From: Pseudomonas endophytica
GTDB lineage: Bacteria > Pseudomonadota > Gammaproteobacteria > Pseudomonadales > Pseudomonadaceae
Assembly (NCBI RefSeq): GCF_001411475.1
Contig: NZ_LLWH01000187.1
Coordinates: forward strand, 41,213-105,212
DNA: 64,000 nt
Direction: 5' to 3'
Positions 42,802-51,393 of the stretch are shown here, one piece after another. Position numbers and translations under genes: made by a program. How positions within the stretch are numbered: position 1 is the first letter of the stretch; each line of letters opens with the position of its first letter. The notes beneath the pieces are model-generated. The model worked only from the letters and a program-made list of their open reading frames with translations. It was not told the origin of the DNA and ran no database searches.

Positions 42802-44895
42802 TTACGCTCCGGTGTTATCGAGGGTGATATGCAAGTTGCCTAAGTGATCGACCCGTACGTGATTATTAGGGTGGATCACCACCGTCGTACCCGAGTCCTC
42901 AACGATTGCGGGGCCGAAAAAGGTCATGTGTGGCTCAAGCTGGGCATAGTCGTAAAGTGTCGCTTGGTGCACACCCTCGAGGGCAAAGTCGACACAGCGT
43001 TGGCCCTTACAGGCAGCTTGCAAGGCGCGGCCGGTGACGGGCAACGCTTCGGGTTTTAAGGTGCCGATGTGCGCTACGGCGATCAGATGAAAGCCGATAA
43101 TTTCGACCGGGGCTTGCAGGCGGTAGGTGTAGTGCTGTTCGTAAAGCGCGTGAAAACGCTGTTCGATGGCGGGCCAGTGTTCGGCGATAGCTTCTTGATT
43201 ATTGAGCGCAACTTCGACCGAGTGTTCTTGATTCTGATAACGCAGTTTGGCGTATACCTGCAATTGAACCTGAGCGGGCGCTATGTGCTCAGACACAAAC
43301 TGCCCGCGGGCCGAGTCCATTAAAGCTTCAAGCGCACACTGAGTGTCAGCCAGCGCTTGGGGGTGTGCTGTATCGACGAAGCGATTGATGAACAGGTCGC
43401 GACGCAGGTCAGTCAGGGTCATGCCCCATGCTGAAAACACCGCCGCGCTGCGCGGGATGATAACTTTTTTAACCCCCAGCTCTTGCGCGAGCGCCACCGC
43501 GTGCATTGCGCCGCCACCGCCAAATGCCATCAATGTGAGTTCGCGCGGGTCGTGCCCACGGCTCAGCGACACCAGTTTCAGGGCATTGACCATGTTGTCA
43601 TTGGCCAGCCGCACAATGCCGCGCGCTATCTCGATGGGCGGCAGCTGTAAACGTTCACTCAATAAACCCAAGCCGCGAGCAACCGAGTCTTGGTCGGCGA
43701 TGAGCTCACCACCGCAAAAGTAGCCCGGGTTGATTCGGCCCAAGGCCAGGTTAGCGTCGGTGGTGGTGATGTGTTCGCCGCCATTGCCATAGGCTGCCGG
43801 GCCGGGGAAGGCGCCTGCGGAGTGCGGGCCAACGTGCAATTTGTCAAAGTCGTCGACCCAAGCAATCGAGCCGCCACCGTTGCCGATTTCTACCAGATCC
43901 ACCACGGGCACCATGATCGGGTAACCGGCGTGGGTGCTGTCGCGCTCAATCCAATAATCGGTTTTTATGGTTACTTGGCCGTCCTGGATCAGGGCGCATT
44001 TGGCCGTGGTGCCACCGATGTCCAACCCCAATAGATTGGGCTCATCAATCAGTCGCCCGAGTTCGGCTGCCGCCCAAAAGCCACTGGCAGGCCCGGATTC
44101 GACCATGGTGATCGGGGTTTCACGGGCGTGCGCCACGCTGTCTACACCGCAGTTGGACTGCATGATGTACAGCGGCGCTTGATAGCCCGCGGTGCGCAGC
44201 CCCGTCTCTAACTGATCAAGATAACGAGCAGTGATCGGTTGCACATAAGCCGACAGGACCGTGGTGCTGGAGCGCTCGTATTCGCGCCACTCGCGGGTAA
44301 TTTGGTGTGAGGCGACCACTGATACCTCCGGCCACAGCCTGCGGACTTCGGCAAACAGTGCCTGTTCATGTGCCGGATTGGCATAAGCGTGAAGAAGGCA
44401 GATGGCCAGCGCTTGGACGCCCTCATTGCGCAGGGTATCGAGCAAGGTGGGTAGCGTTGACAGGTCAAGTGGCTCGCGTTCACGGCCATCGGTGTGCAAA
44501 CGCCCATTGACCTCATAACGCAGGTAACGAGGTACGAAAGGTGCGGGTTTGACCCATTTCAGGTTGAAGTAATCTGGCCGATTAGCCCGTGCGATTTCTA
44601 AGATGTCGCGAAAACCGGTTGTGGTGATCAGCGCGGTTTTGGCGCCACGGCGTTCGGTGAGGGCGTTGATCACGACGGTGGTGCCGTGCGCAAGAAAGTC
44701 GACCGCATCCAGTGCCACGTTGGCTTTTTGGATCACGTTGAGTACACCCTCGGCGAAGTGGGGTGCGGTGGTGTCGACCTTGGCCGTACGAATCTGCTGC
44801 TGGCCAGTGCGGGTATCCGTTTCGAAATAAACCAGATCCGTGAACGTGCCACCGACATCAGTGGCAACGCGTATGATTTTGCCGTCCATTCCCAC
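42802..44895 (-). CDS. hyuA: Hydantoinase A/oxoprolinase family subunit
   Basis: A 697-residue ATP-binding subunit. The GTG at 44895 is chosen since AGGAG lies 7 bases before it and the family start VATDVGGTFTDLV follows at once; longer upstream starts add a non-conserved tail. Actin-like ATPase motifs: LLGLDIGGTTAKCALI, GNGGGSIAWVDD, AYGNGGEHITTTDANLALGR and GGGGAMHAVALAQELG. It couples ATP hydrolysis to opening of cyclic imide/amide rings together with HyuB. It is the first gene of the operon downstream of the repeat-bearing region facing the MalT-like gene. Confidence 0.93.
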   Translation of the reverse strand: MGMDGKIIRVATDVGGTFTDLVYFETDTRTGQQQIRTAKVDTTAPHFAEGVLNVIQKANVALDAVDFLAHGTTVVINALTERRGAKTALITTTGFRDILEIARANRPDYFNLKWVKPAPFVPRYLRYEVNGRLHTDGREREPLDLSTLPTLLDTLRNEGVQALAICLLHAYANPAHEQALFAEVRRLWPEVSVVASHQITREWREYERSSTTVLSAYVQPITARYLDQLETGLRTAGYQAPLYIMQSNCGVDSVAHARETPITMVESGPASGFWAAAELGRLIDEPNLLGLDIGGTTAKCALIQDGQVTIKTDYWIERDSTHAGYPIMVPVVDLVEIGNGGGSIAWVDDFDKLHVGPHSAGAFPGPAAYGNGGEHITTTDANLALGRINPGYFCGGELIADQDSVARGLGLLSERLQLPPIEIARGIVRLANDNMVNALKLVSLSRGHDPRELTLMAFGGGGAMHAVALAQELGVKKVIIPRSAAVFSAWGMTLTDLRRDLFINRFVDTAHPQALADTQCALEALMDSARGQFVSEHIAPAQVQLQVYAKLRYQNQEHSVEVALNNQEAIAEHWPAIEQRFHALYEQHYTYRLQAPVEIIGFHLIAVAHIGTLKPEALPVTGRALQAACKGQRCVDFALEGVHQATLYDYAQLEPHMTFFGPAIVEDSGTTVVIHPNNHVRVDHLGNLHITLDNTGA

Positions 44896-45012
44896 AGGGC
44901 ATCTCCTGTTGTGCATATTGTTGTTGGAGGCAGCGCCGGGCAGGCGACTCATCCGGCGTTGTGCTAGGGGCGATGCTAGTGGGCGGTGTTGGCGGGTGAC
45001 TACAAGTACCAA

Positions 45013-45064
45013 GGGTAGGTTGGGCAAGAAGCGTGACGCGAGCTACCCCGATGGGTAGGTGGGT
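45013..45064. promoter_or_regulatory. Direct-repeat pair upstream of hyuA
   Basis: GGGTAGGTTGGG (45013-45024) and GGGTAGGTGGGT (45053-45064) are spaced 40 bases start to start, near four helical turns, with an inverted CTACCCC at 45043. They lie about 120-170 bases upstream of hyuA and may be activator sites for the neighbouring MalT-like regulator, which as a family binds directly repeated G-rich boxes. Confidence 0.45.
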
Positions 45065-45148
45065 TGTGACGGGCAGAGCATACGATGTGCTGTGTAATGG
45101 CTGTCGTCGTTAACCCGTTATGCGGCTGCGATGAGGTCAGTGGCAAGA

Positions 45149-47800
45149 TTAAGAGGTGCCAATGAGCCCTTGGCGCAGGGCCATGCGGATGGCGCGGGTT
45201 CGATTGTCGACCGACAGTTTGCTGTAGATGTTTTTCAGGTGGAATTTCACGGTGTTTTCAGACACATCTAGCGCTTGAGCCATGACCTTGTTGGATTGAC
45301 CACTCGCGAGCAGATTCAAGATTTGAATCTCTTTGGCGCTAAACGCAATGTTTGCCCGCAACGGATGGGCACGCCAACCGCGCAGCCGTGTAATCACGGG
45401 TTGCAAGGCGGGCAGTGCCGCTATGTATTGCTCTAGCACGGGCACCAGGCTAGGCCCGACTTCAAGTAGCAGGCCGGGTATGGCGTGATCGCATAAGGCC
45501 GTCAACGTGGCGAGCTCGTCGTCTGTCTGTTGCGGGATGTGGGCTTTTTGTCGAGCAACCAAAGCCAGTAACTTCAAGCGCCAACTTGGCAGCAATAAGC
45601 CTTTGTTTTGCAGTTGCGTGGCGTCACGTTGCAGACGGTTGAGCGCGGCGTGAGACGCGCCGGTGGCAATCTGCAAGCGGCCAAGTGCCAAACAGGCCGC
45701 TTCTTGGTTTCGCCAGTCTTGCGGGTGATCAGCTTGACCTTCAATGTTCGCTTGCAACGCTTGTGTACGGGCTTGGGTGAGTTGCCCGCCTTGCACCAGC
45801 GCGTCGACCCGCCAAGCGTTGATCAACTGCTGCAAACGTGGCCAATTGCGCGCGTGAGCGAGCTGCGATACATGCTCAAGCTCAAGCAGTGCGGGCTGTA
45901 AACCTTTGGCCCGCAATGTGGTACGCCACGTGACTTCGGCGGTGCCTGCCACAACCTCCAACCAGCCGTCGGCATATTCCAGCGCCGCCCAACCGTCTTT
46001 GAGCAGGGGCGTGGCTTGAGGCCAGTCACCTTGCCAATAGAGTTGACGTGCCTTTAAGCAGCCGACAAGAGCCTTTAAGGTGCTTTCACCGCCAAAGTGG
46101 TTATGGACAAAAGCCAGCGTGCTCTCGATCAGGGCTTGGGATGCCTGCATTTGCCCGCACAGCGCTAGCAGTTGGGCTTGGTGAATACAGCAGTAGCTTT
46201 CGCCGCGGGGGCTGGCAACCAGTTGCATTTGCACCTGTGCGGCGCGGATGCTGTGCAGGGCGCTTGATACATCGCCACGTGTCATTAAGCGCAGGGTGTT
46301 TACACATTCCAAGGTAGCTTGAGCGAGCAATTCGTCGGGGTGTATGTAAGGCGCTAAGCCTTGGGGGGCAGGCTGGTGTTCGAAGTGGTCTAAGTACGCA
46401 TGTGACAGGGTGCGAATGACATAAAAGTCGCGTAGCAAACGCGGTTCTTCGCGCAGCGATTTTTGCGCCAGTTCAAGGCGTTGCGTACACAACGCATGCT
46501 CTCCGAGTTTGGCGTGCAAATAGGCTTGTAGCAGTAATAGGTCCGGTGCATTGCGGCGAGTCTGCTCGTCAAACTGTTGCACTAAGCTTTGTGCGTAGCG
46601 AATGCCGTGACGCAGTATCAGTGCCCATCCACCCGCCTGCACGACTAAGCGAATGGCCAGGGCTGTGTCTTTAGCCCTCAAAGCGTGCGCCACGGCTTGA
46701 ACCCAATCGTTGGCTTGCGCCAGCCATTGTGCAGCGGCGCAATGAATACGCCGAGCTTGGGGTGGGCTGACACGCGAGGCCAGAAAGTCACGCAATAGAC
46801 CGTGACAACGAAACCACTGGCGCTCTGCGTCCAGTGGCATTAATAACGTCTCCAAGTGGCTGAGTTGACTGAGCAACTGTGCGCTGTCGGTGCGTTGGCG
46901 TACCGCATCGGCCAACTCGGCGTTGAAACGCTCCAATAGAGAGGTTTCGAGTAGAAAAAGCTGAAGGGGGGCTGAGAGGCTGCCGAGCACTTGTTCGGCC
47001 AAATAGTCAGCCACATCGGTGACACATCCCGAAAAAGCCCCTAGCCCATAAATATGTCCCTCATGGCTTTCTCTCCAAAGTCGCGCCAACTGCACCGCCA
47101 CTGCCCAGCCCTCGGTGGCTCGGTGAATATGTTGCACATCGCCAGCGTCTACCTGGGCGCCGAGAATGCTCTGGGTTTGTTCCTCTGAAAGGCTGAGCGC
47201 ATGCGCGTCTATTTCTTGTATCCAACCGTTGGTTTTCCAGCGTGCCAACGGCCAAGCGGGACGTGTGCGGCTGGCTACCACCAGCCTTAGCCTGGGCGTT
47301 GCGTGCTCAAGCAGTGTGCAGATGAGGTGATCGACCTCCTTGCTGGTCACGCTGTGGTAGTCATCCAGTAGCAGCGTGATCGGTCGCTCGGCTTGAGACA
47401 GTGCGTGTATCAAGGCCGTTAGAGTACGCAGCGGTTGAGCGTCGAGCGTTTGAGTGGCAGCCAGATGTGACAAATGCCCCAGCGCCAACCCTGCGCGCTC
47501 GAAGGCCAGAATGAGGTAGGCCAAGAAACGATTGGGTTCAGCGTCAGCCTCATCTAGCGAGAGCCAAGCGAGGTGCGCATCCGCCGCTTGAGCCAGTAGG
47601 GTTTGGCGCCATTGCATCAGCAGAATGGTCTTGCCGTACCCGGCTGGCGCTACCACCAATAGCAGCGGCTGCGCAGGGTGCTGCTGCAAAGAAGTCAGCA
47701 GGGTGCCTCGTACTTTTGACGTCAGCAGTGTGTGCGGGGGCGTTAGCTTACCGATCCAGCACCACGTGCTGACGGCGTTGGACGAGGAGGGATTGCTCAT
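45149..47800 (-). CDS. MalT-like LuxR-family ATP-dependent activator
   Basis: An 883-residue LAL/MalT-type (STAND) regulator. Walker A in VVAPAGYGKTILLMQWRQTL (about residues 50-70), Walker B-like ITLLLDDYHSV, a long helical TPR-like middle, and a C-terminal LuxR HTH (about 815-880: EIQILNLLASGQSNKVMAQA, SENTVKFHLKNIYSKL). Such proteins are activated by inducer and ATP binding and then open catabolic promoters. It lies upstream of hyuA on the same strand with about 250 bases between, and is the presumed activator of the hydantoin-type operon. Confidence 0.93.
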   Translation of the reverse strand: MSNPSSSNAVSTWCWIGKLTPPHTLLTSKVRGTLLTSLQQHPAQPLLLVVAPAGYGKTILLMQWRQTLLAQAADAHLAWLSLDEADAEPNRFLAYLILAFERAGLALGHLSHLAATQTLDAQPLRTLTALIHALSQAERPITLLLDDYHSVTSKEVDHLICTLLEHATPRLRLVVASRTRPAWPLARWKTNGWIQEIDAHALSLSEEQTQSILGAQVDAGDVQHIHRATEGWAVAVQLARLWRESHEGHIYGLGAFSGCVTDVADYLAEQVLGSLSAPLQLFLLETSLLERFNAELADAVRQRTDSAQLLSQLSHLETLLMPLDAERQWFRCHGLLRDFLASRVSPPQARRIHCAAAQWLAQANDWVQAVAHALRAKDTALAIRLVVQAGGWALILRHGIRYAQSLVQQFDEQTRRNAPDLLLLQAYLHAKLGEHALCTQRLELAQKSLREEPRLLRDFYVIRTLSHAYLDHFEHQPAPQGLAPYIHPDELLAQATLECVNTLRLMTRGDVSSALHSIRAAQVQMQLVASPRGESYCCIHQAQLLALCGQMQASQALIESTLAFVHNHFGGESTLKALVGCLKARQLYWQGDWPQATPLLKDGWAALEYADGWLEVVAGTAEVTWRTTLRAKGLQPALLELEHVSQLAHARNWPRLQQLINAWRVDALVQGGQLTQARTQALQANIEGQADHPQDWRNQEAACLALGRLQIATGASHAALNRLQRDATQLQNKGLLLPSWRLKLLALVARQKAHIPQQTDDELATLTALCDHAIPGLLLEVGPSLVPVLEQYIAALPALQPVITRLRGWRAHPLRANIAFSAKEIQILNLLASGQSNKVMAQALDVSENTVKFHLKNIYSKLSVDNRTRAIRMALRQGLIGTS

Positions 47801-47941
47801 GACGATAAGGCCGACTTCAAGGGCTGAGCGTCTGGAGCTTGTCGCCCGTCCACACGGTCGCCAAGTCAGCGAGTGCCGAATTTAGTGTAAGAATAGGGCT
47901 ATTACGATTACAGACAATTCTTCAAGGCAACCCACAACCCT

Positions 47942-48012
47942 GTAGGAGCTGCCGAAGGCTGCGATCTTTTGACGTTAAAGATCAACAGATCGCAGCCTTC
48001 GGCAGCTCCTAC
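47942..48012. repeat. REP palindrome
   Basis: gtaggagctgccgaaggctg..., central gacgttaaagatcaaca, then the reverse complement ...cagccttcggcagctcctac: 28-base arms that are nearly perfect. It separates the MalT-like gene from the MHS carrier gene. Confidence 0.92.
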
Positions 48013-48046
48013 GGAGGCAGAGCAAGCTCGCTCCTCCAGGGGTTTG

Positions 48047-49384
48047 TTACGTAGCAGGTTGCAGGGTGTGTTTCTTTTCTGGCCCCGGCACGTCATGTAA
48101 GGATATCCGCGAGGTCTCGGGTAACGCTAAGCCACCCGCCAATGCCAGCGCGGCCACGGCGATTAAGTAAAACGCGGGCGAGACATTACTCCCAGTGCTG
48201 CTGATTAACCACGTTGCAACCAGTGGCGCAGTCCCCCCGAACAAGGTGTAGGCCATGTTGTAAGTAATGGCCGAGGCGGTGTAGCGAGTGCGTGTAGGGA
48301 AGGTTTCGGAGAGTAGGGCGGCGGTCACCACACCACACAATACGGCGCCAACTGCCAACAGCATCACGCCAATAATCGAGGCCGTGAAACTGCCGGAACT
48401 GGCCATCAGAAACGACGGGTACACCGCAACAATCAGTAATGCGCAGGCGGTCATCACGGTGACGCGCCGCCCGACACGGTCTGAATACAAGCCGGCCAAT
48501 GGACAAATGGCAGCGGCGAAAATCAATGCAATCAACGACACCAGCAATGCGCCTGCTCGGCTCAGACCGCCCGCGACTTGTAGGTAGGTGGCGAAGTAGG
48601 TGGTGAACATATAGAACGACAACGCCGTCAGGGAGACGAACGCCCCTAGGCAGCAGATTGCTGCGCCGTGGTTGCGCAGCGTTTCTTTGAGCGGGGAGTG
48701 GGCCACATCGTGTTCTTGGGCGGCTGTTTGGAAGGTCGGGGTTTCATCCAACTTGCTGCGCATGTACAGACCCACCAGCCCTAGCGGCGCGGCAATCAGA
48801 AACGGCACGCGCCAACCCCAGCTGTTCATGGCCTCGACTGACAGTGAAGCTTCTAACGCATAGGCGGCAACTGCGGCTGCGGCGAAGGCGGAAAAGGTCG
48901 ATACCGGTATAAAGCTGCCATACCAGGCCCTTTTATGATTCGGCGAATGTTCCATCAGAAACGCACAGGCGCCTGCGTACTCGCCGCCCGCCGAGAAGCC
49001 TTGGGCGCATCGGATCAAGGTCAACAAAATCGGAGCCATAACCCCGATTGCTGCGTACGTGGGCAGCACACCAATCAGCGTGGTGGCCGCGGCCATCAGC
49101 AATATGGTCATGGCCAAGGTGCGCTTACGGCTGATTTTGTCGCCGAGCATGCCGAACACCACCCCGCCCAATGGGCGAAACGCGAAGGCGACAGCAAACA
49201 CGGCAAAGGTTTTTAGCAGCGCCGCGCTGGCATCTTCACTGGGGAAAAATTGTTGGGCGATGGTCGTCGCTAGAAAGCCATAGACCGCGAAATCAAACCA
49301 TTCGACAAAATTGCCGATCGACGCCGCGACTATCACTTTTCTCAGGGTTTTAGGGCTGACGTCCGCCGTTGTGGTGCTGGTCAT
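48047..49384 (-). CDS. MFS transporter, metabolite:H+ symporter (MHS) family
   Basis: A 445-residue 12-TM carrier. GNFVEWFDFAVYGFLATTIA in TM1 and RPLGGVVFGMLGDKISRKRT in loop 2-3 are hallmarks of MHS symporters (ProP, KgtP, CitH relatives), which carry dicarboxylates, citrate, betaine or shikimate. It lies 84 bases beyond the LysR gene of the itaconate locus on the same strand, with an inverted repeat between, so it could be a second uptake route for a dicarboxylate. Substrate unknown. Confidence 0.9.
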   Translation of the reverse strand: MTSTTTADVSPKTLRKVIVAASIGNFVEWFDFAVYGFLATTIAQQFFPSEDASAALLKTFAVFAVAFAFRPLGGVVFGMLGDKISRKRTLAMTILLMAAATTLIGVLPTYAAIGVMAPILLTLIRCAQGFSAGGEYAGACAFLMEHSPNHKRAWYGSFIPVSTFSAFAAAAVAAYALEASLSVEAMNSWGWRVPFLIAAPLGLVGLYMRSKLDETPTFQTAAQEHDVAHSPLKETLRNHGAAICCLGAFVSLTALSFYMFTTYFATYLQVAGGLSRAGALLVSLIALIFAAAICPLAGLYSDRVGRRVTVMTACALLIVAVYPSFLMASSGSFTASIIGVMLLAVGAVLCGVVTAALLSETFPTRTRYTASAITYNMAYTLFGGTAPLVATWLISSTGSNVSPAFYLIAVAALALAGGLALPETSRISLHDVPGPEKKHTLQPAT

Positions 49385-49387
49385 GTG

Positions 49388-49428
49388 CGCCTCGATGATG
49401 GATCAATGATCAACCGATTATCGAGGCG
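49388..49428. promoter_or_regulatory. Inverted repeat in front of the MHS carrier gene
   Basis: CGCCTCGAT (49388-49396) and ATCGAGGCG (49420-49428) form a 9-bp stem enclosing a smaller palindrome GATCAATGATC. It sits just before the carrier ATG and after the LysR stop, so it may be the LysR terminator, an operator, or a leader hairpin. Confidence 0.45.
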
Positions 49429-49468
49429 GTTAAGAGAGTGGGGCGCTTCAAAAGTGCCCTCCGCGTAG

Positions 49469-50377
49469 TCAGGAACGACGCTCGCGTGCGCTGTCATGTG
49501 TCAGAAAAATACTGATCAAGGCTCGGATAACCGCCGGCAATGCTTCTAAGTCTCGAACCAGAATGCTTCGCTCACGAACTCGCCAAGGTTCGTCGAGTTC
49601 GATGATCTTCAAGCCCATTGTCTGTTGGTGGCGACGCGCTGAAGACTCGGGAATGATGGCCAAGCCTACGCCCGCCTCGACCATGCGGCACATCGCCTCA
49701 AAACTGTAGACCTGGATTCGCATGTTTAACGTCTGCCCGCTCAGGGCGACCTGTTCATTTAAAAAGCGCAGCAGGGTGGTGCCTTCGTGTAAGCCAATAT
49801 GCGGGTAACTTAGCGTCTCGGTCAGTTTGATTTTTTTGCGCTGTGCCAGCGGATGCTCAAGGGGGGTGATCACGATTAACTGGTCGGTGCTGAAGTGGAT
49901 AACTTGCAGCCCATCAGCCTTGATCGGGCCTGCAATGATGCCTATGTCCGTAGAGCCGTCCATCACGCCACGCACAATGTCACGGCTTAAGCGCTCTTGC
50001 AGGTCAACGGTCACACCGGGGCGTTGCGCGAGAAAACCGGCGAGGATTTCGGGTAAAAATTCGGTGGCTGCTGTGGTGTTGGCAAAAATCCTGATGTGCC
50101 CACTGGCTTCAGCGCCGTACTCGGTGAACTCGTTTTTCATGTAGTCGACTTGGCGCATGATCACCCGCGCATGCTGCAAAAACAGTTGGCCTGCGGGGGT
50201 TAACTCGACGCCACGGCTGTCACGGTAGAGCAGCCGACTGGCGAGGCTTTCTTCCAGATTTTTGATCCTGGCACTGGCGGCGGCGGGCGACATGAACGCC
50301 TTGCGCGCGCCTTGGGTCATGCTGGGGGATTCGGCGATCTGAATGAACAGGCGCAGGTCGACTAAATCGAAATGCAT
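49469..50377 (-). CDS. LysR-family regulator of the itaconate operon
   Basis: A 302-residue LysR-type regulator. The ATG at 50377 is chosen because FDLVDLRLFIQIAESPSMTQ, the usual HTH start, follows directly and GGA lies 8 bases upstream. HTH: GARKAFMSPAAASARIKNLE; effector domain: HIRIFANTTAATEFLPEILA and VEAGVGLAIIPESSARRH. It is divergent from the itaconyl-CoA hydratase gene, matching the arrangement in P. aeruginosa where a LysR protein next to this operon controls itaconate use. Confidence 0.92.
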   Translation of the reverse strand: MHFDLVDLRLFIQIAESPSMTQGARKAFMSPAAASARIKNLEESLASRLLYRDSRGVELTPAGQLFLQHARVIMRQVDYMKNEFTEYGAEASGHIRIFANTTAATEFLPEILAGFLAQRPGVTVDLQERLSRDIVRGVMDGSTDIGIIAGPIKADGLQVIHFSTDQLIVITPLEHPLAQRKKIKLTETLSYPHIGLHEGTTLLRFLNEQVALSGQTLNMRIQVYSFEAMCRMVEAGVGLAIIPESSARRHQQTMGLKIIELDEPWRVRERSILVRDLEALPAVIRALISIFLTHDSARERRS

Positions 50378-50448
50378 GGCGGATTTCCAAAAGCGTGAGT
50401 GCGGTGGTGCGGGGTTGGCGTTAAGCAAAACCGAACGCCCCCTTACGA

Positions 50449-50459
50449 AATCGCAGATT
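50449..50459. promoter_or_regulatory. Possible LysR binding palindrome
   Basis: AATCGCAGATT (AATC-N3-GATT) lies in the divergent lysR-ich spacer, followed by a related half-site ACAGATCGC. LysR sites are often interrupted dyads in such spacers. Weak evidence. Confidence 0.3.
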
Positions 50460-50518
50460 CACAGATCGCTGGCCTTTTGGCAATCATGGCTAAAACAACA
50501 AGCCACGGGACATCACCG

Positions 50519-51346
50519 ATGAGCGATAACGCACTTTCCAGCTGGATAGGTCGTACTGAGCAGGTTCATGATCATCTGAGCTTACATTCGGTCACCCGTA
50601 TCGCCGCAACGTTAGGCGAACGCGTGCCGCAGGTTGGCGAGCCACTGCCAGCACTGTGGCAATGGTGCTTCTTTCAGCCTGCGGTTGAGCAAACTGGTTT
50701 AGGCGGTGACGGGCACCCAGCGTTGGGTGGCTTTCTGCCCCCAGCGCACAATCGCAACCGGATGTGGGCGGGTGGGCGTTTTGAGTTTTACGCAGCGCTC
50801 AAGGTGGGCAGCGACGCCACGCGAATTTCGACCATCACCAACGTTCAAGAAAAGCACGGTAAGACCGGCTCGCTGCTGTTTGTCACGGTCCAGCATGACT
50901 ACCTGCAAGACGGGCAATTGGCCATTCGTGAAGAGCAGGACATCGTCTATCGCGAACCAACTCCGCCTAAATTGACAGGTAGCGAGCCTTTACCTGCGGG
51001 TACTTGGCAGGAATCCGTAACGCCTGAACCGACCTTGTTGTTCCGCTATTCGGCGGTCACCTTCAATGGCCATCGCATCCACTACGACTGGCCTTATGCG
51101 ACCCAAGTCGAGGGTTATCCGGGGCTGGTGGTACATGGGCCGCTGATCGCCACGCTGGCTTTGCGCGCCTTTTGCCGGGCCAATCCTGACGCGCGTTTGC
51201 GCCGCTTTGCTTATCGCGGTCTTCGCCCGCTGATTGCACCGCAGCCCTTTGTCGTAGGCGGCCGTGTGGTCGCGCAGGGTAAAGCCGAGTTGTGGGCAGG
51301 TAATTCAGAGGGCATCGCCCAGCAAGGCGAAGTGACCTTCGACTGA
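50519..51346 (+). CDS. ich: Itaconyl-CoA hydratase (MaoC/FAS1-like dehydratase family)
   Basis: A 275-residue two-hotdog-fold protein. The ATG at 50519 follows GGGA; longer starts overlap the LysR gene. N-terminal FAS1-like dehydratase half (WIGRTEQVHDHLSLHSVTRI, PQVGEPLPALWQWCFF) and C-terminal MaoC half (FRYSAVTFNGHRIHYDWPYA, GYPGLVVHGPLIATL) with the Asn-His hydratase motif. The family includes mesaconyl-C4-CoA and itaconyl-CoA hydratases. Its operon is collinear with the P. aeruginosa itaconate cluster, where Ich hydrates itaconyl-CoA to (S)-citramalyl-CoA. Confidence 0.92.
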   Translation: MSDNALSSWIGRTEQVHDHLSLHSVTRIAATLGERVPQVGEPLPALWQWCFFQPAVEQTGLGGDGHPALGGFLPPAHNRNRMWAGGRFEFYAALKVGSDATRISTITNVQEKHGKTGSLLFVTVQHDYLQDGQLAIREEQDIVYREPTPPKLTGSEPLPAGTWQESVTPEPTLLFRYSAVTFNGHRIHYDWPYATQVEGYPGLVVHGPLIATLALRAFCRANPDARLRRFAYRGLRPLIAPQPFVVGGRVVAQGKAELWAGNSEGIAQQGEVTFD

Positions 51347-51393
51347 CCCGCAGGCAGTGGCATTGAGCTCAATAACGACAATAAGGACCTGAC

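Noticed and set aside
44896..45027. Longer HyuA start at 45027
   Set aside because: The extra residues are not family-like; AGGAG correctly placed before GTG 44895 and the immediate VATDVGGTFTD favour the shorter form.
4176..48012. REP palindromes as CRISPR repeats or a mobile-element end
   Set aside because: They are single, dispersed, palindromic intergenic copies without regular spacers, transposase or target duplications.
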